In this document: positions 1-6,187 of the stretch, in pieces
How positions within the stretch are numbered: the stretch's first letter is position 1
Layout: each line of letters opens with the position of its first letter
NCBI GenBank assembly: GCA_947625455.1
Contig: CANQOJ010000101.1
Location: forward strand, 1 to 8,084
Length of the DNA stretch: 8,084 bases
Direction of reading: 5' to 3'
Origin: an uncultured Clostridia bacterium
GTDB taxonomy: Bacteria > Bacillota > Clostridia > Oscillospirales > Ruminococcaceae
Notes under the pieces: model-generated
Database searches by the model: none
Told to the model about the DNA's origin: nothing
What the model saw: only the letters and a program-made list of their open reading frames with translations
Made by a program: the position numbers and the translations under genes

Positions 1-1
1 G

Positions 2-1210
2 GCATGTTCAAGAGCTGTTTTCGGTCTGGCGTTGTCGTATGCGGCGATTTTCTACGCAAAAAACGCATTTTTAAACGGAAATGATGTTTTCGGGGTATCA
101 TGTTCATCAATTGAGCAGGCTTACAACATAGCTTTACCGTATGCCGCGGCGGGAGCGATACTTGCGGTGAGCATAAGCGAGGGTTTCGGACTTATCACGC
201 TGCTTATAATCGAAAAGAAAAACCCCATAAAAACTCCGCTTCCGCAAAGGTGCTGTTACAGCGTAAGAGAAATATGCGCGTCCTTGCTTAAAGAAACACT
301 TCCGCTTTCGGTTTCCGCTCTTGTTATGAACTGTGTGTCGTTTGTCGACCTTATGACAGTTACAAGAACGCTTGCTGTTTCAATAGAGCAAAATCAGGCG
401 TATTATTCGGAGCATTTCGGAGATGTTATCAGAGAATGCGGAGGATTTTCTGAACTTGCAAACTTTATGTACGGCAGTTATACGGGAATAGCAACCTCGC
501 TTTTTATGCTGATACCGTCATTTGCGGGAATGGCAGGCACTGCCGCCGCACCCGAAATAGCCGCCGCATGGGAGAAAAAAGACGTAAAGCAGATTTCTCA
601 GAAAATATCACTGCAAATAAAAACAAGCGCGCTTATCGCCTGCCCCGCATGTTTCGGAGCGGCGGCTTTGGCTGAGCCTATTCTGGGATTGCTCTATAAA
701 TCACGCGCCGCGGAAGTTTCCGTATGCGTAAACGCGTTTGTAATTTTGTGCTTGGGTGGGTTGTTTATGGTTATTTCATCAGCGCTTTTCGGAATTTTCC
801 AGTCAATAGGAAAGCCATATATTCCGCTTGTGCTTATGATAATCTCGGTTTTGATGAAATTTATATTAAATCCGATACTCATTTCAATTCCCGCGCTCAA
901 TATTTCGGGCGCCGCTTTGTCAAGCATAATAGGGTACGCATTTACGGCATTTTTCGGACTTATTGCATTTAAACGCTGTTTTCATGAAAAAACAGGTTTC
1001 CTGAAAGCGATAATTCCAAACCTTTTAACCGGAGTCGTTTGCGGAATTTCAGCTAAAATCGTGTACGAATGTTTGAAAAATTCCGCAAGTGAACTGATTT
1101 GCATAGGAATTTCAGTACTTTCAGGTATAATTGTTTGTGCAATATTGACTATTTTGAACAACATATTTTGTACAAACGCTATAATTCAAAAAAATTTTGA
1201 AAAAAAATGA
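2..1210 (+). CDS. SpoVB/YabM-type flippase (MOP superfamily), 3' part
   Basis: Partial gene: the reading frame is open to the left edge, so the true start lies upstream; a TTG at 32 is only an internal codon. The visible 402 residues are very hydrophobic, with about ten probable membrane segments separated by short loops with basic residues, and a stop at 1208-1210. This fits the C-terminal three quarters of a MATE-like polysaccharide/lipid-linked oligosaccharide flippase (SpoVB, YabM and MurJ relatives; usual length 500-540). Such proteins move lipid-linked cell-wall precursors across the cytoplasmic membrane; SpoVB acts in spore cortex synthesis. The position directly before mazG matches B. 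subtilis yabM-yabN, so a YabM-like role is the best guess, but the family contains paralogues and the substrate cannot be read from sequence. The loop around 390-480 (rich in Y, E, F and G) separates two membrane blocks. Family call is firm, paralogue assignment is not. Confidence 0.82.
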   Translation, partial: ACSRAVFGLALSYAAIFYAKNAFLNGNDVFGVSCSSIEQAYNIALPYAAAGAILAVSISEGFGLITLLIIEKKNPIKTPLPQRCCYSVREICASLLKETLPLSVSALVMNCVSFVDLMTVTRTLAVSIEQNQAYYSEHFGDVIRECGGFSELANFMYGSYTGIATSLFMLIPSFAGMAGTAAAPEIAAAWEKKDVKQISQKISLQIKTSALIACPACFGAAALAEPILGLLYKSRAAEVSVCVNAFVILCLGGLFMVISSALFGIFQSIGKPYIPLVLMIISVLMKFILNPILISIPALNISGAALSSIIGYAFTAFFGLIAFKRCFHEKTGFLKAIIPNLLTGVVCGISAKIVYECLKNSASELICIGISVLSGIIVCAILTILNNIFCTNAIIQKNFEKK

Positions 1211-1219
1211 AAAAAGCCC

Positions 1220-1248
1220 TTGAAAAAATGAAGAAAATAGGGTATTAT
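1220..1248 (+). promoter_or_regulatory. Sigma-A promoter before mazG
   Basis: TTGAAA at 1220-1225 and TATTAT at 1243-1248 are separated by exactly 17 bases, a good match to the vegetative consensus, in an A-rich stretch just after the flippase stop codon. The start of transcription would be near 1255, leaving a leader of about 26 bases before mazG. It implies that mazG and the genes behind it do not depend only on the flippase promoter. Read from sequence; not tested. Confidence 0.6.
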
Positions 1249-1280
1249 AAGAAAGTAATCTTTGCTTAGGGGTTTTGGAA

Positions 1281-2090
1281 ATGGATTTTAAGTTTAAGAA
1301 TAATTACGACATTTCTGACCTGATTGAAATCGTTAAAATCCTGAGAAGTGAAAACGGCTGTCCGTGGGATAAAGTGCAGACGCACGAGAGTATTCGTTCA
1401 GACCTTATTGAAGAAACATACGAGGTGTGCGAGGGAATAGACAAGGACAGTTCGGAAATGCTGCGTGAGGAACTTGGCGACCTGCTGCTGCAAATCGTTT
1501 TTCACACGCAGATTGAAAGCGAAAAAGGCAAGTTTGTTTTTGACGACGTTTGCAATGACATCTGCAAAAAGCTTATCGAGCGCCACCCGCACGTTTTCGG
1601 AACGGTAAAAGTTGAAAATGAAGACGAGGTACTTAAAAACTGGGACGCGATAAAGAAGAAAACAAAAAAGCAGGAAAGCTATTCCGATACGCTTGAAAGT
1701 ATTCCGAATACTTTTCCCGCCCTGATAAAAGGCGATAAGGTGTGCAGGAGAGCGTCAAGAGCGGGGATATGCGAAAACAGCGCTGCAGACGCTTTAAGGG
1801 CAGTTTCTGACGAGATAAATAAACTTGCAGATGAAGTTGAAAAAGGCGGGCAAAACGAGGCTTATCAGAAAAAGATGGGCGGGATATTGCTCAAAGTCTG
1901 CGAGGCGGACAGGCTTTTAAAGGTTGACAGCGAAAAAGCGCTTACTTATGCTTGTCAGGGATTTACGGCTGAATTAAAAAAGGCAGAGGAAGAAATAACC
2001 CGTGACGGAAGAAAGCTTGAAGAACTTTCTGAGGAAGAACGCCGCGGAGTAAGGGACAGAATCTTTAGCGGAGTGACCGCTATTAGATAG
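1281..2090 (+). CDS. mazG: MazG-family nucleoside triphosphate pyrophosphohydrolase
   Basis: A 269-residue cytoplasmic MazG protein that would hydrolyse (d)NTPs to NMP and pyrophosphate, cleaning aberrant nucleotides from the pool. ATG 1281 is chosen over TTG 1275 because AGGGG at 1268-1272 lies 8 bases from the ATG but only 2 from the TTG. The first MazG domain (about residues 10-115) is intact: the CPWD motif at 27-30, E44-E45-x2-E48 and E63-E64-x2-D67 supply the usual magnesium-binding acids, followed by the RHPHVFG motif at 101-107. The second domain (about 150-240) keeps the helical pattern, but the expected EExxD reads K197-K198-x2-G201, so it is probably inactive. Bacillus YabN carries an extra N-terminal methylase-like domain that is missing here. 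Gene position after the flippase and before hup is the common clostridial order. Family assignment is very secure; exact substrate is unknown. Confidence 0.95.
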   Translation: MDFKFKNNYDISDLIEIVKILRSENGCPWDKVQTHESIRSDLIEETYEVCEGIDKDSSEMLREELGDLLLQIVFHTQIESEKGKFVFDDVCNDICKKLIERHPHVFGTVKVENEDEVLKNWDAIKKKTKKQESYSDTLESIPNTFPALIKGDKVCRRASRAGICENSAADALRAVSDEINKLADEVEKGGQNEAYQKKMGGILLKVCEADRLLKVDSEKALTYACQGFTAELKKAEEEITRDGRKLEELSEEERRGVRDRIFSGVTAIR

Positions 2091-2111
2091 AATTATTTGG
2101 AGGTTTTACAA

Positions 2112-2414
2112 ATGACAAAAGCAGAATTAGTTACAGAAGTAGCAGCAAAATCAGGTCTTACCAAGAAAGACGCTGAAAAGGCAGTTGCGGCGGTTATCGA
2201 AACTGTTTCCGAGACACTTGCTAAGGGTGATTCTATCCAGTTGGTAGGCTTTGGAACATTCGAGGTTCGTGAGCGTGCGGCTAGAACAGGTATCAACCCC
2301 CGCACCAAGGAAAAGATCAACATTCCCGCAACAAAGGTTCCCGCTTTCAAGGCAGGACGCGCTCTCAAGGACGCTGTAAGCGTTCCTGTAACGACCAAGA
2401 AGAAGAAAAAGTAA
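2112..2414 (+). CDS. hup: HU-family DNA-binding protein
   Basis: A 100-residue histone-like protein that binds DNA non-specifically as a dimer and bends it, organising the nucleoid. The start is ATG 2112, 8 bases after GGAGG at 2099-2103; an upstream in-frame TTG at 2097 has no binding site. The N-terminal helices (1-38) are followed by the saddle strand with the GFGTFEV motif (46-52) and the flexible DNA-binding arm around INPRTKEKI (61-69), where P63 is the expected intercalating proline. IPATKVPAFKAG (71-82) closes the fold. Residues 91-100 extend beyond the usual 90-residue HU and end in five lysines. Codons favour AAG, ATC, ACC and CGC more than the neighbours do, as expected of a highly expressed gene. 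It is followed at once by a terminator, which may insulate its high expression from rqcP. Very secure. Confidence 0.97.
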   Translation: MTKAELVTEVAAKSGLTKKDAEKAVAAVIETVSETLAKGDSIQLVGFGTFEVRERAARTGINPRTKEKINIPATKVPAFKAGRALKDAVSVPVTTKKKKK

Positions 2415-2433
2415 TTTCTTTTGATGGGTTTAA

Positions 2434-2468
2434 AAAAGCGGTGGGGTAAACCTGCCGCTTTTAGTTTT
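2434..2468 (+). terminator. Rho-independent terminator after hup
   Basis: AAAAGCGG at 2434-2441 pairs perfectly with CCGCTTTT at 2455-2462, and the stem continues inward with two G-U type pairs and two G-C pairs around a GTAAA loop. The tail is TTTTAGTTTT. It lies 20 bases after the hup stop codon and before rqcP. I see no clear promoter between it and rqcP, so partial read-through probably supplies the downstream genes. Confidence 0.8.
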
Positions 2469-2495
2469 AACGCTTGATTTAAGGACGAATGAAGT

Positions 2496-2732
2496 ATGAG
2501 ATTGGATAAGTTTTTAAAGGTTTCGCGGCTTATAAAGCGCAGGACGGTTGCAAACGAGGCGTGCGATGCAGAAAAGGTGCTTGTAAACGGAAAAGCAGCG
2601 AGAGCGTCATATGAAGTGAAGGTTGCGGATATTATAGAAATAAATATCGGAAAGCCTATAAAAGTGCGCGTTACCGATATAAAAGAGTACACCAAAAAAG
2701 ATGACGCGTCGGCTTTATACGAGGTAGTATAA
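2496..2732 (+). CDS. rqcP: RqcP/YabO, S4-domain ribosome-associated quality-control factor
   Basis: A 78-residue S4-domain RNA-binding protein. In B. subtilis, RqcP (YabO) binds the 50S subunit after a stalled ribosome splits, holds the P-site tRNA in place and works with RqcH to add C-terminal alanine tails that mark the peptide for degradation. The S4 motif is clear: MRLDKFL at the N-terminus, the basic run RLIKRR (11-16), and VLVNGKAARASYEVK (28-42) followed by the DIIEI strand. ATG 2496 follows AAGGA at 2481-2485 by 10 bases. Its place between hup and yabP is that of yabO in the Bacillus cluster, which separates it from the heat-shock paralogue Hsp15. RqcH is not in the window. Confidence is high for both family and orthology. 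Confidence 0.92.
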   Translation: MRLDKFLKVSRLIKRRTVANEACDAEKVLVNGKAARASYEVKVADIIEINIGKPIKVRVTDIKEYTKKDDASALYEVV

Positions 2733-2756
2733 ACACAAACAGTCTGAATAATTTTA

Positions 2757-2790
2757 ATCCCCGCTGAATATATATGTTATCAGCGGGGGT
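2757..2790 (+). promoter_or_regulatory. Hairpin covering the yabP ribosome binding site
   Basis: CCCCGCTGA at 2759-2767 pairs perfectly with TCAGCGGGG at 2780-2788 (9 pairs, six of them G-C), extended by a T-G and an A-T pair, with a 12-base loop rich in A and T. The 3' arm contains the GGGGG that begins the yabP ribosome binding site (GGGGGTGA, 2785-2792), so folding would hide it. No run of T follows, which argues against a plain terminator. Confidence 0.6.
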
Positions 2791-2797
2791 GATTTAT

Positions 2798-3055
2798 ATG
2801 CAGGAATATCACAATGTCATTATGGAAAACAGAAATTCGCTGAAAATATCGGGAGTTAACGACATTGATAAATTCAGTGAAAGCATTATCGTTTTATCAA
2901 CAATAATGGGCGAACTTGTGATAAAAGGCGAGGATTTGCACGTTACAACGCTTGACGCGCAGACAGGCGAATTTCTTATGACGGGAACCGTAAACAGCTT
3001 AAGTTACAGTAAAAACAGCGTAATGGACGGACCGTTCAGAAAAATTTTCAGATGA
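2798..3055 (+). CDS. yabP: YabP family sporulation protein
   Basis: An 85-residue soluble protein of the YabP/YqfC family. In B. subtilis, yabP is transcribed in the mother cell with yabQ during sporulation, and the family is linked to spore envelope assembly; its biochemical activity is not known. The recognised family pattern is NSLKISGVNDIDKFSE (near 13-28), then a beta-rich stretch with MGELVIKGEDLHV and the closing GTVNSLSY. ATG 2798 is preferred to ATG 2774, which would add eight residues, because GGGGGTGA (2785-2792) lies 5-7 bases before 2798 and the upstream ATG falls inside the hairpin loop with no binding site. It stops 13 bases before yabQ, with which it is probably co-transcribed. 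High confidence from sequence and synteny. Confidence 0.9.
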   Translation: MQEYHNVIMENRNSLKISGVNDIDKFSESIIVLSTIMGELVIKGEDLHVTTLDAQTGEFLMTGTVNSLSYSKNSVMDGPFRKIFR

Positions 3056-3068
3056 TAAGGTGAGGATT

Positions 3069-3638
3069 ATGAATGTAAGTATAGCCGATTGCCTTGCAAT
3101 TTCGTTTGCGGCGGGGTTTATATTCGGAATTGTCTACGAGTTGTTCAGGATAATACGCCTGATAACACAGTTTAAAGCGGCAGTTTTTGTCTGCGATGTT
3201 TTGTTTTTCGTTGCCGCGTCATTTGCGGTGATAAGTCTATCGGAAAATCTTGGAAATTATATAAGGATATATACGATAATAGGCTTTGGAGCAGGCGTTT
3301 TTGCTTATATAACAACGCTTGGCAGACTGCTTAACCTGATTGAAAGCAGTATGGCGGTGATTTGGAGAAAAACGCTCGGAAAACTGCTGAAAAAAGCACA
3401 AGTTTTCTTTAGAAAAAGCATTGGAAAAATTGCATATAAAGCAAAAGAAAAATTTGTTAAAATCTCTGAAAATGCCGTTAAAAATCAAAAAAAGATGTTT
3501 AACGGCTTGCATTTGGAGCATGATGTAGTGTATAATAAAAAGAGATTAGAAAAAATTGGGGAAGGTGGAAAGACACATGTCATTAAGGCTGTCGTCAAAC
3601 GAAGCCCGCAGGAACGTCAAGCATCACAGTTTGATTAG
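3069..3638 (+). CDS. yabQ: YabQ family spore cortex protein
   Basis: A 189-residue membrane protein of the spore YabQ family. B. subtilis YabQ sits in the membranes around the forespore and is needed for cortex formation. Three hydrophobic segments are visible at about 5-28, 36-57 and 67-88, followed by a long, strongly basic soluble tail (residues 100-189) rich in lysine and likely helical. ATG 3069 is chosen because AAGG (3057-3060, in AAGGTGAGG) is 8 bases upstream; the in-frame GTG at 3060 overlaps that site and has none of its own. The last 20 residues (from H170) are encoded in DNA that also encodes the start of divIC in another frame. The tail therefore may be under little constraint. 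Identification rests on the N-terminal membrane block plus position between yabP and divIC. Confidence 0.87.
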   Translation: MNVSIADCLAISFAAGFIFGIVYELFRIIRLITQFKAAVFVCDVLFFVAASFAVISLSENLGNYIRIYTIIGFGAGVFAYITTLGRLLNLIESSMAVIWRKTLGKLLKKAQVFFRKSIGKIAYKAKEKFVKISENAVKNQKKMFNGLHLEHDVVYNKKRLEKIGEGGKTHVIKAVVKRSPQERQASQFD

Positions 3639-3903
3639 CATTATAGCGGGCGTGGCGTGTTTGATTGCTGTTGTTTATGTGATTTATTCCGTAGTTGCCG
3701 ACAGTATTACCATAAAAGAGCAAACAGCAGAATATAACGAACTTGTTAAGCAGACCGAGGAAGTCAAAGAGCGCAACGCACAGATAAACGATTATCTTAA
3801 CGGCGGCGGCAATCTTGACGAATATATAGAGAATATGGCGCGCGACAAGTTTGATTATGCAAATCCCGATGAACGGATATATTATGTTGTGCCGGGGAAT
3901 TGA
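3577..3903 (+). CDS. divIC: DivIC/FtsB-type septum formation initiator
   Basis: A 108-residue bitopic divisome protein. DivIC (FtsB in other bacteria) pairs with FtsL and DivIB/FtsQ to regulate septal wall synthesis. The layout is typical: a short basic cytoplasmic N-terminus (1-18), one membrane segment (about 19-41), a heptad-rich coiled coil (about 44-75, with E, Q, K and N residues), then a C-terminal motif ARDKFDYANPDERIYYVVP (88-106), which matches the family ending. The ATG at 3577 follows GAAGGTGG (3561-3568) by 8 bases; the in-frame TTG at 3556 lacks a binding site. The gene begins 62 bases inside yabQ, and its ribosome binding site also lies within yabQ, so translation may be coupled. 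It closes the operon, with a terminator 12 bases after its stop. Confidence 0.9.
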   Translation: MSLRLSSNEARRNVKHHSLISIIAGVACLIAVVYVIYSVVADSITIKEQTAEYNELVKQTEEVKERNAQINDYLNGGGNLDEYIENMARDKFDYANPDERIYYVVPGN

Positions 3904-3915
3904 CAAGGTACAATG

Positions 3916-3942
3916 ACAGCCTGAAAAGGCTGTTTTTGTTTT
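3916..3942 (+). terminator. Rho-independent terminator after divIC
   Basis: ACAGCCT (3916-3922) and AGGCTGT (3927-3933) form a perfect 7-pair stem closed by a GAAA loop, followed by TTTTTGTTTT from 3933. This is a textbook terminator. It ends directly at GGGAGG (3943-3948), the cls ribosome binding site, leaving no space for a separate cls promoter downstream of it. Confidence 0.85.
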
Positions 3943-3956
3943 GGGAGGATGTTAAT

Positions 3957-5495
3957 ATGAACTTTTTTACCAAATTATTGAAAAAGATTTTCAACAGGGC
4001 TTTCGTCTGTATTCTGGGAATACTTCTTCAGGTGCTGTACGTTATGTCGCTGTTTTGGGAACTTGGAACGCTTTACAATTATTCGTTCCTGTTCTTTCAG
4101 GCGGTTGGAGTGGTAATATCGTTTTTTATAGTAAACTCCGACATGAACCCAAGCTACAAAATGGCGTGGATATTGACAATACTTACGTTTCCGATTTTCG
4201 GAGTTATGTTCTACATTTTTTTCGGCAACAGCCGCTCAGGCGACAGACTTCGCAAAAGAATGAACCACTTCAGCAAGTCCGAGCGCAATATGCTCCCGCA
4301 GGATACGGAAATAACCGATAAACTTATGTCTATTAACGAACCTGCTAAAAAACAAGCCGATTATCTGCGCAAATTCGGAGGGTATCCTGTTTACGAAAAA
4401 ACCGATACGGTATATTTTCCTACGGGAGAAGATAAGTTCAAGGTTATGCTCGAAGAACTTGAAAAAGCGAAAAAGTTTATCTTCCTTGAATATTTTATCA
4501 TCAACGACGGCGTGATGTGGGGTTCGATACTTGATATTCTGGTGAGAAAGGCAGAGGAGGGCGTAGATGTAAGGGTAATTTACGACGATATCGGGTGTCT
4601 GCTTACTTTGCCGTATAGGTACGACAGGGAACTGGAGAAAAAGGGGATTAAATGCAGGGTGTTCAATAAATTCAGACCTATACTGTCTGCAAAAATGAAC
4701 AACCGCGACCACCGCAAAATTCTTGTGATAGACGGAAACACCGCATTTAACGGCGGTATCAACCTTGCCGACGAATATATAAACGAATATGAAAAGCACG
4801 GGCACTGGAAAGACTCCGCGGTTATGATAAAGGGACAAGCCGTGTGGAGTTTTACAATGATGTTCATGACAATGTGGAATTTTCTTACAAATAACGAGGA
4901 CGAGGACCTTGAAAAATTCCGTCCCGATAAGAAAGCAGGAAATGAAAACGGCTTTATCGTGCCGTTTACCGACAGTCCTCTTGACAATGAACCCGTGGGC
5001 GAAAATGTTTATATGAACATCATTAACTCCGCGAAAAAGTATGTTTACATCACAACGCCTTATCTTATAATCGACAACGAAGTTCAGAGCGCGCTTATAT
5101 TAGCCGCTAAGAGCGGGGTAGACGTAAGAATTATCACCCCGCATGTTCCCGATAAATGGTATGTACACTGCGTGACGAGGGCGTATTACAGAAATCTTAC
5201 AAGATACGGAGTAAGGATATACGAATATACGCCGGGATTTATTCATGCGAAAAATTTTGTAAGTGACGACAAATTTGCCGTTGTCGGAACGATAAACCTT
5301 GATTTCCGCAGTCTGTATCTGCATTTCGAGTGCGCGTCATGGATGTACAACACGTCTTGTATTCCCGATATAAAAGCCGATTTTGAGAATACATTAAAAG
5401 TTTGCGAGGAAATAACATATGAAAAATGTATGAAAGTAAATGTTTTCGTTCGCTTTGGAAGAATGTTTTTAAGGCTTTTAGCACCGCTTATGTAA
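3957..5495 (+). CDS. cls: Cardiolipin synthase (phospholipase D family)
   Basis: A 512-residue membrane enzyme that joins two phosphatidylglycerol molecules into cardiolipin and glycerol. The N-terminus has hydrophobic segments at about 12-34, 42-60 and 68-90 that anchor it in the membrane. Two phospholipase D HKD motifs are complete: H252-x-K254-x4-D259 followed by GGIN, and H430-x-K432-x4-D437 followed by GTINLD. Both halves have the expected spacing, and the length fits clostridial Cls. ATG 3957 lies 8 bases after GGGAGG (3943-3948); the longer frame starting at TTG 3900 would cross the terminator and is rejected. In B. subtilis, the S1-domain gene yabR follows divIC; here cls takes that place. 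Expression must come from read-through past the divIC terminator or from a promoter inside divIC. Enzyme family is secure; other phosphatidyltransferases of this fold are unlikely given the membrane block. Confidence 0.95.
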   Translation: MNFFTKLLKKIFNRAFVCILGILLQVLYVMSLFWELGTLYNYSFLFFQAVGVVISFFIVNSDMNPSYKMAWILTILTFPIFGVMFYIFFGNSRSGDRLRKRMNHFSKSERNMLPQDTEITDKLMSINEPAKKQADYLRKFGGYPVYEKTDTVYFPTGEDKFKVMLEELEKAKKFIFLEYFIINDGVMWGSILDILVRKAEEGVDVRVIYDDIGCLLTLPYRYDRELEKKGIKCRVFNKFRPILSAKMNNRDHRKILVIDGNTAFNGGINLADEYINEYEKHGHWKDSAVMIKGQAVWSFTMMFMTMWNFLTNNEDEDLEKFRPDKKAGNENGFIVPFTDSPLDNEPVGENVYMNIINSAKKYVYITTPYLIIDNEVQSALILAAKSGVDVRIITPHVPDKWYVHCVTRAYYRNLTRYGVRIYEYTPGFIHAKNFVSDDKFAVVGTINLDFRSLYLHFECASWMYNTSCIPDIKADFENTLKVCEEITYEKCMKVNVFVRFGRMFLRLLAPLM

Positions 5496-5503
5496 ATAAA
5501 TTA

Positions 5504-5531
5504 AACCGCCGTTTTGTTTAAAACGGCGGTT
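5504..5531. terminator. Bidirectional terminator between cls and pduL
   Basis: AACCGCCGTTTT (5504-5515) and AAAACGGCGGTT (5520-5531) form a perfect 12-pair stem with a GTTT loop, between the convergent stops of cls (5495) and pduL (5557). On the minus strand the stem is followed by TTTAATTTATTT, a good tail for pduL. On the plus strand the tail (GGATTTTA) is weaker, but the A/T pairs inside the stem help. Confidence 0.85.
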
Positions 5532-5556
5532 GGATTTTATGCGAACCTATGTAAAA

Positions 5557-6135
5557 TCAAAGGCTCTTGATTATTTCTCCCATAAGGTTAGGAGTAGCGG
5601 AGATAGCGTTGCTCTCGTCGGTATCAATATGCATAGCGTCAGCAAACTTGTCGCTAACTCTTACAACAACATCACCGAGAATAGCTTCTCTGCCGTTTGT
5701 CTTGCACTTAACCCATACTACGTCCTTGCTCTTAAGACCAAGCTTTTCAGCGGTTTCGGGAGTAAGGTGAATGTGGCGCTTTGCAACGATAACGCCCTCT
5801 TTGATTGTAACTTCGCCCGCAGGACCTTTAATCGTGCAGCCGGGTGTACCAGCAATATCACCGCTCTCGCGGATAGCGATGTCAACGCCAATAGAACGCG
5901 CGTCAGTTGCCGAAAGTTCAACCTGGTCGGCGCTGCGGCACGGACCGAGAATGGAAACGTTAGCAAGTTCTCTCTTAGGTCCAACAATTGTTACCCTCTG
6001 TTCACTTGCAAACTGTCCGGGCTGTGACAAATCCTTTTTCTTTGTCAGTTCAGCGCCCTTGCCGAAAAGGATTTCAAGCGTTTCCTTTGTAACGTGAACG
6101 TGTCTTGCCGATGTTTCAACGAGAATTTCTGCCAT
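5557..6135 (-). CDS. pduL: PduL-type phosphate acyltransferase (phosphotransacylase)
   Basis: A 192-residue zinc-dependent phosphotransacylase that exchanges CoA and phosphate on acyl groups (propanoyl or acetyl). It is unrelated in fold to Pta. Two tandem PduL domains are visible, each opening with a metal-binding motif: SARHVHV (H12, H14) and AKRHIHLT (H121, H123). E45 in FASEQRV and H169 in MHIDTDESNA are at the places of the remaining zinc ligands known from PduL structures (inferred by motif position). The start at 6135 follows GGAGGA by 7 bases; the open frame extends 16 codons further upstream, but that part lies in the leader with no start signal. There is no N-terminal encapsulation peptide and no microcompartment gene nearby, so I infer a cytosolic enzyme, probably paired with acetate kinase for ATP-yielding acetate formation, as in Clostridia lacking Pta. 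It has its own promoter and terminator and stands alone. Confidence 0.93.
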   Translation of the reverse strand: MAEILVETSARHVHVTKETLEILFGKGAELTKKKDLSQPGQFASEQRVTIVGPKRELANVSILGPCRSADQVELSATDARSIGVDIAIRESGDIAGTPGCTIKGPAGEVTIKEGVIVAKRHIHLTPETAEKLGLKSKDVVWVKCKTNGREAILGDVVVRVSDKFADAMHIDTDESNAISATPNLMGEIIKSL

Positions 6136-6159
6136 TGTAAATTCCTCCAAAATTTTTTT

Positions 6160-6173
6160 GGGGTGTTCACCCC
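6160..6173 (-). promoter_or_regulatory. Palindrome in the pduL leader
   Basis: GGGGTGAACACCCC on the coding strand is a perfect inverted repeat lying about 8-21 bases after the predicted transcription start of pduL. It could be an operator that blocks initiation or a 5' hairpin on the mRNA. A second, shorter inverted repeat just downstream (6147-6161, CCAAAA and TTTTGG around AAA) shares its last two C and includes the first two G of the ribosome binding site, so the two folds exclude each other. Function is inference only. Confidence 0.4.
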
Positions 6174-6187
6174 TGATTGACAATTTA

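Noticed and set aside
2066..2082. Small hairpin TAGCGG-AGTGA-CCGCTA at the end of mazG
   Set aside because: It lies in the coding sequence, has no T-run and only six pairs; no sign that it terminates or regulates hup.
2093..2695. 200-residue open frame on the minus strand across hup and rqcP
   Set aside because: It is antisense to two well-identified genes, crosses the hup terminator, has no ribosome binding site, and its translation resembles no family I know.
4236..4838. 200-residue open frame on the minus strand within cls
   Set aside because: It lies opposite the conserved catalytic region of cls and has no start signal; its composition reflects the opposite strand of that coding sequence.
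5530..6027. 165-residue open frame on the plus strand across pduL
   Set aside because: It starts in the shared terminator, is antisense to pduL and has no ribosome binding site or family resemblance.
6136..6183. Upstream extension of the pduL frame by 16 codons
   Set aside because: The extension starts near the predicted transcription start, has no ribosome binding site, and its residues do not match the family; the ATG at 6135 has a perfect site.
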